From NCBI GenBank assembly GCA_019166125.1, contig JAHTBO010000003.1:376985-440984 (forward strand): DNA of 64,000 bases, written 5' to 3'. The stretch comes from Alcaligenaceae bacterium CGII-47 (GTDB lineage: Bacteria; Pseudomonadota; Gammaproteobacteria; Burkholderiales; Burkholderiaceae_B). The position numbers and the translations under genes are program-made. Below, piece by piece: positions 26,877-36,294 of the stretch (within the stretch, counting starts at the first letter, position 1; every line of letters starts with the position of its first letter). Below the pieces are notes generated by a model, which ran no database searches, was not told where the DNA came from, and saw nothing but the letters and a program-made list of their open reading frames with translations.

Positions 26877-26919
26877 GTGCAAAATACTGATTTGATGCGC
26901 TATTGACCAGGAGACACCC

Positions 26920-28098
26920 ATGAACCTACCCGGCTTGAATTTCCACCTCGGCACCGATCTGGATATGCTGCGTGATGCGGTACGCGATTTTGCCCAGGCA
27001 GAGATCGCGCCCCGGGCGGCCGCAGCCGACCGGGACGATCAATTTCCAATGGATTTGTGGCGCAAGTTCGGCGATATCGGCCTGCTCGGCGTGACGGTGG
27101 GCGAGGAGTATGGGGGGGCGAACCTGGGCTACCTGGCACACATGATCGCCATGGAGGAGATCTCACGCGCAAGCGCCTCTATCGCCTTATCCTACGGGGC
27201 TCACTCTAATTTGTGCGTGAATCAGTTGCACCGCAATGGCACTGAGGCACAAAAGCGCACCTACCTGCCTGGCCTGATCTCTGGTGAGAAAATTGGCGCG
27301 CTGGCGATGAGTGAATCAGGTGCAGGCTCGGATGTCGTGAGCATGACGCTACGCGCGGACAAGCGCGCAGATCACTACGTGCTCAACGGCACCAAGATGT
27401 GGATCACCAACGGCCCCGATGCGGATACGCTGGTTGTCTACGCCAAGACAGATCCACAGGCGCGGCAACGCGGGATCACGGCTTTTATCGTGGAAAAGGG
27501 TTTCAAGGGCTTTTCCGTTGCACAAAAGCTCGACAAGCTTGGCATGCGGGGCAGTCATACCGGCGAACTGGTATTTCAGGATTGCGAAGTCCCCGAGGAG
27601 AACATCCTGGGCACCTTGAACGGTGGCGTCAAAGTACTGATGAGTGGACTGGATTATGAGCGCGCCGTGCTTGCTGCCGGACCGCTGGGCATTATGCAGG
27701 CAGTCATGGACGTGGTGCTCCCCTATGTCCACGAACGCAAGCAGTTCGGCCAGGCGATCGGTGAATTCCAGCTCATTCAGGGCAAGGTCGCCGATCTCTA
27801 CACCACCCTGCAGGCAAGTCGGGCCTTTTGCTACACCGTTGGCAAGAACCTCGATAGTCTGGGCAGCGATCATATCCGCCAGGTACGCAAGGACTGCGCC
27901 GCAGTCATTCTATACTGCGCTGAAAAAGCCACCTGGATGGCGGGTGAAGGCATACAGATACTGGGTGGCAATGGCTACATCAATGACTACCCGACCGGAC
28001 GGTTGTGGCGGGACGCCAAGCTCTATGAAATCGGTGCTGGCACGAGCGAGATTCGACGGATGCTGATTGGTCGCGAACTCTTTAATGAAACCGCATAA
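26920..28098 (+). CDS. liuA: Isovaleryl-CoA dehydrogenase
   Basis: A 392-residue flavin acyl-CoA dehydrogenase that turns isovaleryl-CoA into 3-methylcrotonyl-CoA. Signatures include [16 protein letters not shown] and [19 protein letters not shown]. Further on come [20 protein letters not shown] and the C-terminal [38 protein letters not shown]. The segment [13 protein letters not shown] carries the internal glutamate that acts as base in isovaleryl-CoA dehydrogenases. AGGAG lies nine bases before the ATG. It heads the LiuR-controlled operon. Electrons would pass to ETF. Confidence 0.93.
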   Translation: MNLPGLNFHLGTDLDMLRDAVRDFAQAEIAPRAAAADRDDQFPMDLWRKFGDIGLLGVTVGEEYGGANLGYLAHMIAMEEISRASASIALSYGAHSNLCVNQLHRNGTEAQKRTYLPGLISGEKIGALAMSESGAGSDVVSMTLRADKRADHYVLNGTKMWITNGPDADTLVVYAKTDPQARQRGITAFIVEKGFKGFSVAQKLDKLGMRGSHTGELVFQDCEVPEENILGTLNGGVKVLMSGLDYERAVLAAGPLGIMQAVMDVVLPYVHERKQFGQAIGEFQLIQGKVADLYTTLQASRAFCYTVGKNLDSLGSDHIRQVRKDCAAVILYCAEKATWMAGEGIQILGGNGYINDYPTGRLWRDAKLYEIGAGTSEIRRMLIGRELFNETA

Positions 28099-28122
28099 GG
28101 ATTTGGATTAGGACGATTAATT

Positions 28123-30006
28123 ATGGGCTACCTGGGCGACCACCAACGTATCGAGCCGCTCGCATCTCGGGGACGTTCTCCTGAGGACGTGGCACATACG
28201 ATCCTGGCCGGATTTGATCGTCACTACTCACTATTCCGCTATAGCGCGCAACGTGCCAAGGCCTTATTTGAGTCGGGGGACTGGCACGGCATCCAGCAGT
28301 TGGCACGCGAGCGTATCGAGTACTACGACACCCGAGTACACGAATGCACAAGCGCGCTAAGCGTCATCCTGCGGGGTAGCGCGGCAAGTCCGGCGGGCGC
28401 CTCTGCCGATACGCGCCTGACAGACGAGCAACTGCAATTCTGGCAAGAAGCCAAGACCCGCTTCGTCGCACTACTGACCAGCCATCGACAACCTGAATGC
28501 GCAGAAACGTTCTTTAACTCGGTCTCCTGCCGCATCCTGCATCGCAATTACTTCAACAATGATTTCATCTTTGTACGCCCAGCAATCGCCACGGAATACA
28601 TTGACAGCACCTTACCCTCGTACCGCTCATACTATCCTCTACAAGATGGCCTAGAGCGCTGTATCGTGCGCATGGTGGCAGATTTCGGGTTGGCGGCACC
28701 CTACGCAGACCTACCCGCCGACGCCCGCAAACTCGCGCGCCTGGCATTGCGCCAACTGCGTCTGTCCCTCTCGCGCGAGACCAGCCAGCGCCTGGCACCG
28801 GACTGCCAGATCCAGGTACTGAATACGCTATTTTTCCGCAATAAGGGGGCCTATATCCTGGGGCGCCTGATCAACCAGACCGCCATTTATCCTTTTGCCA
28901 TTGCCTTGCTCCACACGCCCTCGAGCCAGATCCAACTCGACGCGCTCCTGCACACCAGCGATGATCTAAGCACGCTATTTAGCTTCACCCGTGCTTATTT
29001 TCTCGTGGATATGGAGGCGCCAGCCGCTTATGTGGATTTTTTGAATTCACTTTTTCCCCGCAAACCCAAGGCCGAGATCTACACGGCAATCGGCCTGCAA
29101 AAGCAAGGCAAGACGCTGTTTTACAGAGATTTCCTGCACCACCTATCGCACTCACGCGATGCTTTTGATATTGCGCCAGGCATCAAGGGCATGGTGATGA
29201 CGGTCTTTACCCTGCCGTCCTATCCCTATGTATTCAAGCTGATCCGTGATTCGATCGCCAAGCCGGGCATGGATGCCATCACGGTCCGTCGTAAATACCA
29301 GCTCGTGAAAAAACACGATCGAGTCGGGCGCATGGCTGACACCTGGGAGTACTCACTCGTTGCACTCCCGCGCGAACGCTTCTCCAAAGCCCTGCTTGCC
29401 GAGCTGCGTGCCGAGGTCCCGAGTCTGCTCGAAGAGAGCCACGACACCATCGTACTCAAGCACGTCTATATCGAACGACGCATGACACCGCTTAATATGT
29501 ACCTCTCGCGCGCCTCGGACAGCGCATTGGAATCCGCCATACGCCAATATGGGCAGGCGATCCGCGAGCTGGCTGCCGCCAATATTTTTCCAGGCGATAT
29601 GCTCTTTAAGAACTTTGGTCTGACTCGTTTGGGTCGCGTCGTATTCTATGACTATGACGAAATCCAACGCATGACCGAGATGAACTTTCGCCTGATCCCC
29701 CCCGCACCCAACGAAGAGGCCGAAATGTCAGCCGAACCCTGGTACCCGGTTGGCAAGAATGATGTTTTCCCCGAAGAATTCCGCTATTTCCTGCTCGGTG
29801 ATGCACGCGTGCGTGCGGCTTTCCTCAAGCACCATGCCGAGCTATTAGAGGCACAATGGTGGCAGGCCTGCAGAGAGCGTGCCGCGCATGGTCGTATCGA
29901 GGACATTTTCCCGTACGATAATGCCAGGAGGCTACATCTGAATGCCGCACCCCCCTCTTATCCACGATTGTCGATGAATATTACCCAAGGAGTCCATCAT
30001 GTCTGA
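28123..30006 (+). CDS. aceK: Isocitrate dehydrogenase kinase/phosphatase
   Basis: A 627-residue bifunctional enzyme that phosphorylates and dephosphorylates isocitrate dehydrogenase, steering carbon between the TCA cycle and the glyoxylate bypass. Recognisable features are the N-terminal regulatory part with YYDTRVHE, the kinase-like region KHDRVGRMADTWEYS, NIFPGDMLFKNFGLTRLGRVVFYDYDEI with the catalytic Asp and metal-binding residues, and the closing EEFRYFLLGD. The length is slightly above the enteric AceK. It is unusual to find it without aceBA; here it sits between liuA and the thiolase, and its end overlaps the thiolase start by eight bases, tying it to acetyl-CoA production from leucine. 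Confidence 0.93.
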   Translation: MGYLGDHQRIEPLASRGRSPEDVAHTILAGFDRHYSLFRYSAQRAKALFESGDWHGIQQLARERIEYYDTRVHECTSALSVILRGSAASPAGASADTRLTDEQLQFWQEAKTRFVALLTSHRQPECAETFFNSVSCRILHRNYFNNDFIFVRPAIATEYIDSTLPSYRSYYPLQDGLERCIVRMVADFGLAAPYADLPADARKLARLALRQLRLSLSRETSQRLAPDCQIQVLNTLFFRNKGAYILGRLINQTAIYPFAIALLHTPSSQIQLDALLHTSDDLSTLFSFTRAYFLVDMEAPAAYVDFLNSLFPRKPKAEIYTAIGLQKQGKTLFYRDFLHHLSHSRDAFDIAPGIKGMVMTVFTLPSYPYVFKLIRDSIAKPGMDAITVRRKYQLVKKHDRVGRMADTWEYSLVALPRERFSKALLAELRAEVPSLLEESHDTIVLKHVYIERRMTPLNMYLSRASDSALESAIRQYGQAIRELAAANIFPGDMLFKNFGLTRLGRVVFYDYDEIQRMTEMNFRLIPPAPNEEAEMSAEPWYPVGKNDVFPEEFRYFLLGDARVRAAFLKHHAELLEAQWWQACRERAAHGRIEDIFPYDNARRLHLNAAPPSYPRLSMNITQGVHHV

Positions 30007-31180
30007 TCCTATCGTACTCGTATCTGTTGCCCGCACCCCCATGGGGTCCATGATGGGCAGCCTGTCTGGCCTATCAGCCCACGAACTCGGCTCTGTCGTC
30101 ATCCGTGCCGCCGTCGAGCGCGCGGGCATCAAGGGTGAATCCATCGACGAAGTCATCATGGGCAATGTGCTCCAGGCCGGTCAAGGCCAGGCCCCTGCCC
30201 GCCAGGCTGCAATCGGTGCAGGGCTTCCTCTAGGGGTTGCATGCAGCACCTTGCACAAGGTCTGCGGCTCGGGGCTGAAGGCTGTCATGCTCGCCCATGA
30301 CATCATCAAGGCCGAGAGTGCCGAGGTGGTTGTCGCTGGCGGCCAAGAAAGCATGAGCAATGCGCCTTACCTGTTGCTGCGTGGTCGGCAGGGCTATCGC
30401 TACGGCCACTCGACTGTGTATGACCACATGGCCTTGGACGGTCTGGAAGACGCATACAAACGCGGCACCGCCATGGGTGTATTCGCCGAGGACTGCGCGG
30501 CGAAATACAGCTTCACCCGCGAGCAGCAGGACGAATTTTCACTCGAATCCTTGCGCCGTGCCCGCAAGGCCACCGAGGACGGCAGTTTCAAATGGGAAAT
30601 CACGCCGGTGACGATCGCCGGACGCAAAGGCGACACGATCGTGGACACAGACGAAGGCCCAACCAAGGCCATGCCCGACAAGATCCCGACCCTCAAGCCC
30701 GCCTTCAAAAAAGACGGTACCGTCACCGCCGCCAACGCCTCATCCATCTCCGATGGCGCCTCTGCCATGGTCGTGATGCGCGCCTCGACCGCTAAAAAAC
30801 TGGGAGCAACACCGCTGGCACGCATCGTGGCACACACTCAGCACGCTCAGGAACCTGGCTGGTTTACCACGGCTCCGGTGGGTGCCATGAAAAAACTCTT
30901 TGCCAAAACGGGCTGGAGCGCCGAGGACGTCGATCTCTATGAGATCAACGAAGCCTTTGCCGTCGTCACCATGGCCGCCATGGTCGAGCTCAAGCTCTCG
31001 CACGACAAGGTCAATGTCCACGGCGGGGCGACTGCATTGGGCCACCCTATTGGTGCATCGGGCGCCCGCCTGCTCACCACGCTGGTGGGCGCACTACGCC
31101 AGTCCGGCGGCAAGCGCGGCATTGCGACCTTGTGCATTGGTGGCGGTGAAGCGGTCGCGCTTGCTATCGAAATGATGTAA
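29999..31180 (+). CDS. Acetyl-CoA C-acetyltransferase (thiolase)
   Basis: A 393-residue thiolase, the usual length. The acyl-carrying Cys89 is in LHKVCGSGLKAV, the catalytic histidine is in NVHGGATALGHPIGASG and the second cysteine is in ATLCIGGGEAVA. It interconverts two acetyl-CoA with acetoacetyl-CoA, or cleaves longer 3-ketoacyl-CoAs; in this operon it fits the acetoacetate branch that ends leucine breakdown. The ATG lies inside the end of aceK (eight-base overlap) behind AAGGAG, so the two are translationally coupled. A strong hairpin follows the stop. Confidence 0.93.
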   Translation: MSDPIVLVSVARTPMGSMMGSLSGLSAHELGSVVIRAAVERAGIKGESIDEVIMGNVLQAGQGQAPARQAAIGAGLPLGVACSTLHKVCGSGLKAVMLAHDIIKAESAEVVVAGGQESMSNAPYLLLRGRQGYRYGHSTVYDHMALDGLEDAYKRGTAMGVFAEDCAAKYSFTREQQDEFSLESLRRARKATEDGSFKWEITPVTIAGRKGDTIVDTDEGPTKAMPDKIPTLKPAFKKDGTVTAANASSISDGASAMVVMRASTAKKLGATPLARIVAHTQHAQEPGWFTTAPVGAMKKLFAKTGWSAEDVDLYEINEAFAVVTMAAMVELKLSHDKVNVHGGATALGHPIGASGARLLTTLVGALRQSGGKRGIATLCIGGGEAVALAIEMM

Positions 31181-31183
31181 GTC

Positions 31184-31209
31184 CAGGGCGCGGATGCTCC
31201 CGCGCCCTG
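31184..31209 (+). other. Intercistronic hairpin between thiolase and liuB
   Basis: CAGGGCGCGG (31184-31193) pairs perfectly with CCGCGCCCTG (31200-31209), a 10-bp GC-rich stem with a 6-base loop. No T-run follows, and the downstream gene starts 17 bases later behind AGGA. It is more likely an mRNA-stability or processing element, or a partial terminator, than a full stop. Confidence 0.6.
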
Positions 31210-31225
31210 TCTACCAGGAATCCTT

Positions 31226-32830
31226 ATGCCCGTTCTAGAATCACGCATCAACCCGAGGTCCCAGGCCTTCCAGGAAAATGCCCAGGCCATGCTCGCTCAG
31301 ATTGATGATCTACGTGCACAACTGGCCCGCACGGCCCTGGGAGGCAGCGACAACGCCCGGGCCAAGCACCTGGCGCGCGGCAAGCTGCTGCCGCGCGAGC
31401 GGGTCGAGCGCCTACTAGATCCGGGCACCCCATTCCTGGAGCTCTCTGCGTTGGCGGCCCATGATATCTATCACAACGCCTCGCCCGGTGCCGGCATCAT
31501 CACCGGCATTGGGCGGATTGCAGGCACGGAATGCGTGATCATCTGCAACGATGCAACGGTCAAGGGGGGCACTTACTACCCACTAACCGTCAAAAAGCAT
31601 CTGCGCGCCCAAGAGATCGCCCAACAAAACCACCTGCCTTGTATCTATCTGGTGGATTCGGGGGGGGCCAACCTGCCCAATCAGGACGAGGTATTCCCGG
31701 ACCGTGATCACTTTGGGCGGATTTTCTATAACCAGGCGGTCATGTCCTCGATGGGCATCGCGCAGATTGCAGCCGTGATGGGCTCATGCACCGCTGGCGG
31801 TGCCTATGTCCCGGCCATGAGCGACGAATCCATCATCGTACGCGACCAGGGCACAATATTTTTGGCTGGCCCGCCGCTTGTCAAGGCGGCGACAGGCGAG
31901 GAAGTCTCTGCCGAGGATCTGGGGGGCGGCGACGTGCACACCCGCCTGTCCGGTGTGGCGGATCACCTCGCAAGCGATGATACCCATGCGCTACGCCTGG
32001 TGCGCGATGCCGTGGGACGCCTGAACCTCACTAAGCCCGCACCACCCATGCAGCCCTGGACTGAGCCGCTCTACGACCCCCAAGAGCTCAACGGCATCAT
32101 TCCCAAGGACACACGTCACCCCTACGATGTACGTGAGGTGATCGCCCGTATTGTCGATGGCTCGGCCTTCGATGAATTCAAGGCGCGCTTTGGCACCACA
32201 CTGATTACTGGCTTTGCCCATATCTATGGCATGACGGTCGGGATCGTCGCGAATAACGGCGTACTGTTTTCCGAAGCGGCCCAAAAAGGCACACACTTCA
32301 TCGAGCTGTGCTGCCAACGCAAGATTCCCCTGGTGTTTTTACAAAACATCACCGGCTTTATGGTTGGGCGCAAATACGAAAACGAAGGGATCGCACGCCA
32401 CGGCGCCAAGATGGTCACCGCGGTCGCCACCGCCGCCGTACCGAAATTCACCGTGCTGATCGGCGGCTCGTTTGGCGCCGGCAATTACGGCATGTGTGGC
32501 CGCGCCTTTAGTCCGCGCTTGCTGTTTTTGTGGCCGAATGCCCGCATCTCGGTGATGGGCGGCGAACAGGCAGCAAGCGTGCTCGCCACCGTCCGGCGCG
32601 ATGGGATCGAGCGCAAGGGCGGCCAGTGGAGCCTCGACGAAGAGGCAGCCTTCAAGGCACCGATTCTGACCCAATACGAGCACGAGGGACATCCCTACTA
32701 CTCCAGCGCCAGGCTCTGGGACGACGGCATCATCCAGCCCGCCGACACGAGACGAGTGCTAGGCCTAGGCCTGTCGGCGGCACGCAATGCCCCAATCGAG
32801 GACACGCGATTCGGCGTGTTCAGAATGTAG
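31226..32830 (+). CDS. liuB: Methylcrotonyl-CoA carboxylase, carboxyltransferase (beta) subunit
   Basis: A 534-residue carboxyltransferase that moves the carboxyl from biotin to 3-methylcrotonyl-CoA. The crotonase-fold signatures are clear: [55 protein letters not shown] and, in the second half, [15 protein letters not shown] and [15 protein letters not shown]. The YxxxE-type ending and length fit MCC rather than propionyl-CoA carboxylase. It lies after the thiolase hairpin and 15 bases before the alpha subunit. In many proteobacteria a liuC hydratase sits between these subunits; here it is absent. Confidence 0.93.
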   Translation: MPVLESRINPRSQAFQENAQAMLAQIDDLRAQLARTALGGSDNARAKHLARGKLLPRERVERLLDPGTPFLELSALAAHDIYHNASPGAGIITGIGRIAGTECVIICNDATVKGGTYYPLTVKKHLRAQEIAQQNHLPCIYLVDSGGANLPNQDEVFPDRDHFGRIFYNQAVMSSMGIAQIAAVMGSCTAGGAYVPAMSDESIIVRDQGTIFLAGPPLVKAATGEEVSAEDLGGGDVHTRLSGVADHLASDDTHALRLVRDAVGRLNLTKPAPPMQPWTEPLYDPQELNGIIPKDTRHPYDVREVIARIVDGSAFDEFKARFGTTLITGFAHIYGMTVGIVANNGVLFSEAAQKGTHFIELCCQRKIPLVFLQNITGFMVGRKYENEGIARHGAKMVTAVATAAVPKFTVLIGGSFGAGNYGMCGRAFSPRLLFLWPNARISVMGGEQAASVLATVRRDGIERKGGQWSLDEEAAFKAPILTQYEHEGHPYYSSARLWDDGIIQPADTRRVLGLGLSAARNAPIEDTRFGVFRM

Positions 32831-32845
32831 ACCCAAGGAGACAAG

Positions 32846-34870
32846 GTGTTCGATACGCTCTTGATTGCCAATCGCGGCGAAATTGCCTGCCGGGTCGCCG
32901 CAACGGCCCGACGTATGGGTATCCGTACAGTGGCGGTGTATTCCGACGCAGATGCTCAGGCACGCCACGTAGCGGCCTGCGATGTAGCGGTACATATTGG
33001 TGGGCCCGAGCCCGCCGCCAGTTACCTGCGTAGCGAGGCCATTATCCAGGCCGCTTTACGCACCGGCGCACAAGCCATCCATCCAGGCTATGGCTTTCTA
33101 TCTGAAAACGCAGATTTTTCCAAGGCATGTGCTCAGGCAGGCATTGTCTTTGTTGGACCACCCGCCCAGGCCATTGCCGCCATGGGAAGCAAATCTGCCG
33201 CAAAGACTTTGATGGGCGCAGCGGGTGTACCGCTGGTGCCGGGTTATCACGGCGACAATCAGGACCCAGGCTTTCTCCAATCTCAGGCGGATGCCATGGG
33301 CTACCCCGTACTCATCAAGGCGAGCGCCGGAGGCGGGGGCAAGGGCATGCGTATTGTCGAGGATAGCGCAGCCTTCGCCGAGGCACTGGCTTCATGCAAA
33401 CGTGAGGCGGCCAGCAGCTTTGGCAGCGACCAGGTGCTGCTCGAACGCTATCTGCAGCAACCTCGCCATATCGAGATCCAGGTATTCGCCGACACCCATG
33501 GCCAGTGCGTGTATCTGTTTGAGCGCGACTGCTCGGTGCAGCGCCGCCACCAAAAGGTCATCGAGGAGGCCCCCGCGCCCGGCATGACACCCGAGCGACG
33601 GGCCGCCATGGGCGAGGCGGCCGTCGCTGCGGCACGTGCCGTGGGCTATGTCGGTGCCGGCACCGTAGAATTCATCGTCGAGCCCGATGGTCGCTTTTAT
33701 TTCATGGAAATGAATACCCGCCTGCAAGTCGAGCACCCTGTCACTGAAATGATTACCGGCCACGACTTGGTGGCCTGGCAGCTTAAGGTTGCAGCGGGCG
33801 AGCCTCTGCCTGCCACCCAAGCGCAATTACGCCTGACCGGACACGCCATCGAGGCACGCATCTACGCTGAAAATCCAGAAAATGGCTTCCTGCCCTCTAT
33901 CGGCACGCTGCACACCCTGAGCTTTCCTCCACATGTGGTATTCCAGAACGGGCCGGTACGCGTCGATGGCGGCGTCCAGGCAGGCGATACCATTACCCCC
34001 TACTACGATCCCATGATCGCCAAGCTGATCGTCTACGGCGAGGATCGTGAGCAGGCTCGCCAGCGCATGATCCGCACGCTAGGTGCCGTACGCAGTACGG
34101 GGGTACACACCAATATCGCGTTTCTCAGGCGCCTGATGGCAAATCCTGCCTTTGTGACGGCAGATCTGGATACCGGCCTGATTGAACATCAGCATGCACA
34201 CCTATTCCCACCTGCCCAAGCCGTGGCACCAGGCGTACTCGGCCTGGCCACCGCTGCGCTCTTGTGCGCACAAGGTCAGGGCAGTCCGACCGAGCGACCC
34301 ACTCAGGCCGACCCATGGTCGCACGCTGACGGTTGGCGCATCGCCGGTACCTACACCCGCGAGATTCTATTCACGGACGCATTGCAGACCTACACGGTAC
34401 GCCTGGAGCGCGCCGGCCCACACTGGCAACTCATCAGCAGTGACGCCGCACCACAGCCCTTCACCTGGTCCTCCCAAGACTCCCTTCCCATGCAAATCCG
34501 CGTGCGACTGGATGATATTGATACACGCGGCAGTGTCGTGATCCAAGACCGGGTCATTGAGCTATTCGTGGATGGAGAACGTCACACCCTTACCTGGGCA
34601 GACCCGATCGCCCTGGCTGAGGGACAGGTTGATGAGCGACAAGGCGGGCTGACGGCCCCCATGCCTGGCAAAATTCTGTCCATCGCGGTCCAGGCAGGCC
34701 AGACTATCGAGCGCGGTGCGCCGCTGATCGTCATGGAGGCCATGAAAATGGAACATACCATCCACGCGCCCACCGATGGCATTGTCGAGGAGGTCTTTTT
34801 TGTTGTTGGTGACCAGGTAACGGAAGGGTCTGCGCTCATCGCACTGCGCGAGCGCTCAGCCGACGCATGA
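32846..34870 (+). CDS. liuD: Methylcrotonyl-CoA carboxylase, biotin carboxylase (alpha) subunit
   Basis: A 674-residue biotin-dependent subunit. The biotin carboxylase part begins FDTLLIANRGEIACRV and holds the ATP-grasp glycine loop KASAGGGGKGMRIV, MEMNTRLQVEHPVTEM and the CO2-site RDCSVQRRHQK. The C-terminal biotinyl domain carries VMEAMKMEH with the biotin lysine at 634. Between them is the BT-type linker of MCC. The start is GTG 32846 with AAGGAG upstream. Together with liuB it makes 3-methylglutaconyl-CoA. The hydratase and HMG-CoA lyase needed for the next two steps are not nearby. Confidence 0.93.
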   Translation: MFDTLLIANRGEIACRVAATARRMGIRTVAVYSDADAQARHVAACDVAVHIGGPEPAASYLRSEAIIQAALRTGAQAIHPGYGFLSENADFSKACAQAGIVFVGPPAQAIAAMGSKSAAKTLMGAAGVPLVPGYHGDNQDPGFLQSQADAMGYPVLIKASAGGGGKGMRIVEDSAAFAEALASCKREAASSFGSDQVLLERYLQQPRHIEIQVFADTHGQCVYLFERDCSVQRRHQKVIEEAPAPGMTPERRAAMGEAAVAAARAVGYVGAGTVEFIVEPDGRFYFMEMNTRLQVEHPVTEMITGHDLVAWQLKVAAGEPLPATQAQLRLTGHAIEARIYAENPENGFLPSIGTLHTLSFPPHVVFQNGPVRVDGGVQAGDTITPYYDPMIAKLIVYGEDREQARQRMIRTLGAVRSTGVHTNIAFLRRLMANPAFVTADLDTGLIEHQHAHLFPPAQAVAPGVLGLATAALLCAQGQGSPTERPTQADPWSHADGWRIAGTYTREILFTDALQTYTVRLERAGPHWQLISSDAAPQPFTWSSQDSLPMQIRVRLDDIDTRGSVVIQDRVIELFVDGERHTLTWADPIALAEGQVDERQGGLTAPMPGKILSIAVQAGQTIERGAPLIVMEAMKMEHTIHAPTDGIVEEVFFVVGDQVTEGSALIALRERSADA

Positions 34871-34914
34871 CTTGTCAAGTACACTGTCGGTCAAGCCCGC
34901 ACGTTTTGACTGCT

Positions 34915-35376
34915 ATGTACGATATTCTGGTTTACCTGTTTGAGAACTATTACACCCCGCAGGCTTGCCCCAAGGCTGAAATCCTGGCGAGCAAGCTGGC
35001 GGCCGTCGGCTTCGAGAACGAAGACATCGACGACGCCCTGTCATGGCTACGCAATCTGGCCGACGCGACCGAGCAGTGCCTTGCACTGACTCAGCACCAC
35101 GAGAGCACCGCGCAGCGCATCTATGCCGACCATGAGTACCAGTCGCTGGGCACTGAGGCGATCGGCTTCATCGTTTTCCTCGAAAACTCGGGGGTATTGC
35201 CGCCGGCCCTGCGTGAGATCCTGATCGAATGCGCTCAGGCCACCCACCAATCTCCGCTGTCGCTCGCCGAGATCAAGGTCATCGCACTGATGGTCCTCTG
35301 GAGCCAGGAAGCTGAAGTCGATCATTTGATCTTCGAGGAACTCCTGGCAGACGATAACGCCCGTCCCTCGCACTGA
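34915..35376 (+). CDS. smg: Smg protein (DUF494)
   Basis: A 153-residue helical protein. The start YDILVYLFENYY and the body with LASKLAAVGFENEDIDDALSWL and EHESTAQRIYADHEYQSLG-like sequence are the DUF494/Smg family. TTG/ATG starts upstream (34867) overlap liuD; ATG 34915 gives the canonical MYDILVYLFE opening. Smg genes usually lie between dprA and topB in betaproteobacteria; here topB is close by but dprA is not. The function is not settled. Confidence 0.88.
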   Translation: MYDILVYLFENYYTPQACPKAEILASKLAAVGFENEDIDDALSWLRNLADATEQCLALTQHHESTAQRIYADHEYQSLGTEAIGFIVFLENSGVLPPALREILIECAQATHQSPLSLAEIKVIALMVLWSQEAEVDHLIFEELLADDNARPSH

Positions 35377-35385
35377 GCGCGACGC

Positions 35386-36237
35386 ATGGCCCAGGCCCTG
35401 CCCAGCGCCGCCTATACCGGTCGCTTTGCACCCACCCCGAGTGGACCACTACACGCCGGCTCGTTGATCACCGCACTTGCCAGCTACCTGGATGCGCGCG
35501 CCCATCAGGGACGCTGGCACCTACGCATCGAAGACATCGACACGCCGCGTGTGGTGCACGGCGCAGATCAGCACATCATGCAACAACTACAAGCGCTGGA
35601 AATGCGCTGGGACGCGCCACCCATCTGGCAATCCCGGCGCCTGCGCCACTACCAGGCCGCTTTCAAGCAGCTTGAGCAGGCAGGCAGCATCTATGGCTGC
35701 GCCTGCACCCGCGCACAGCTCCCTCCTGGTCCCTATCCAGGCATCTGTCGCGATGGCCTCGCTGCTGGAACCGGCCCCCGCGCCTGGCGTTGGCGCGTTC
35801 CAGCGGGCCGCGTCTCGTTCGAAGATCGCTGGGCAGGCCCGCAGACGCAGGACGTCGCCCAGGAGGTCGGGGACTTCATCCTGCGCCGTGCAGACGGGGT
35901 GTGGACGTATCAACTTGCTGTCGTGGTGGATGATGCTGCCCAGCATATTACGCATATTGTGCGTGGTGCAGACCTCCTGGACTCTACCGCCAGACAGATT
36001 CTACTTACCCAGGCGCTGGGTGCTTTGCCAGCGCTCACTTTGCACGTCCCCCTGCTGTGCGATACCCAAGGGTATAAACTCTCCAAACAAAACCATGCGC
36101 CAGCACTCGATCTCACGCACCCGCTTGAGACCTTATTGAGTGCCTGGCGTGCCTTGGGCTTTGATGCCTCGGGTATAAATACCCTTGAGGCCTTTTGGCC
36201 GTACGCCACCCAACAATGGCACCAGAGATTTCCCTGA
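35386..36237 (+). CDS. gluQ: Glutamyl-Q tRNA(Asp) synthetase
   Basis: A 283-residue truncated glutamyl-tRNA synthetase paralogue. [20 protein letters not shown] is the HIGH region and KLSKQN is the KMSKS equivalent. A zinc-ribbon-like [18 protein letters not shown] matches the family. It lacks the anticodon-binding domain, as expected for GluQ-RS, which attaches glutamate to queuosine at position 34 of tRNA-Asp. It starts nine bases after smg and probably shares its transcript. Confidence 0.92.
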   Translation: MAQALPSAAYTGRFAPTPSGPLHAGSLITALASYLDARAHQGRWHLRIEDIDTPRVVHGADQHIMQQLQALEMRWDAPPIWQSRRLRHYQAAFKQLEQAGSIYGCACTRAQLPPGPYPGICRDGLAAGTGPRAWRWRVPAGRVSFEDRWAGPQTQDVAQEVGDFILRRADGVWTYQLAVVVDDAAQHITHIVRGADLLDSTARQILLTQALGALPALTLHVPLLCDTQGYKLSKQNHAPALDLTHPLETLLSAWRALGFDASGINTLEAFWPYATQQWHQRFP

Positions 36238-36294
36238 TACACTTTAAAGGTATGATCCGCGCTAGTGCTGCAGCGCTGCAGTGATTGGAACCAC

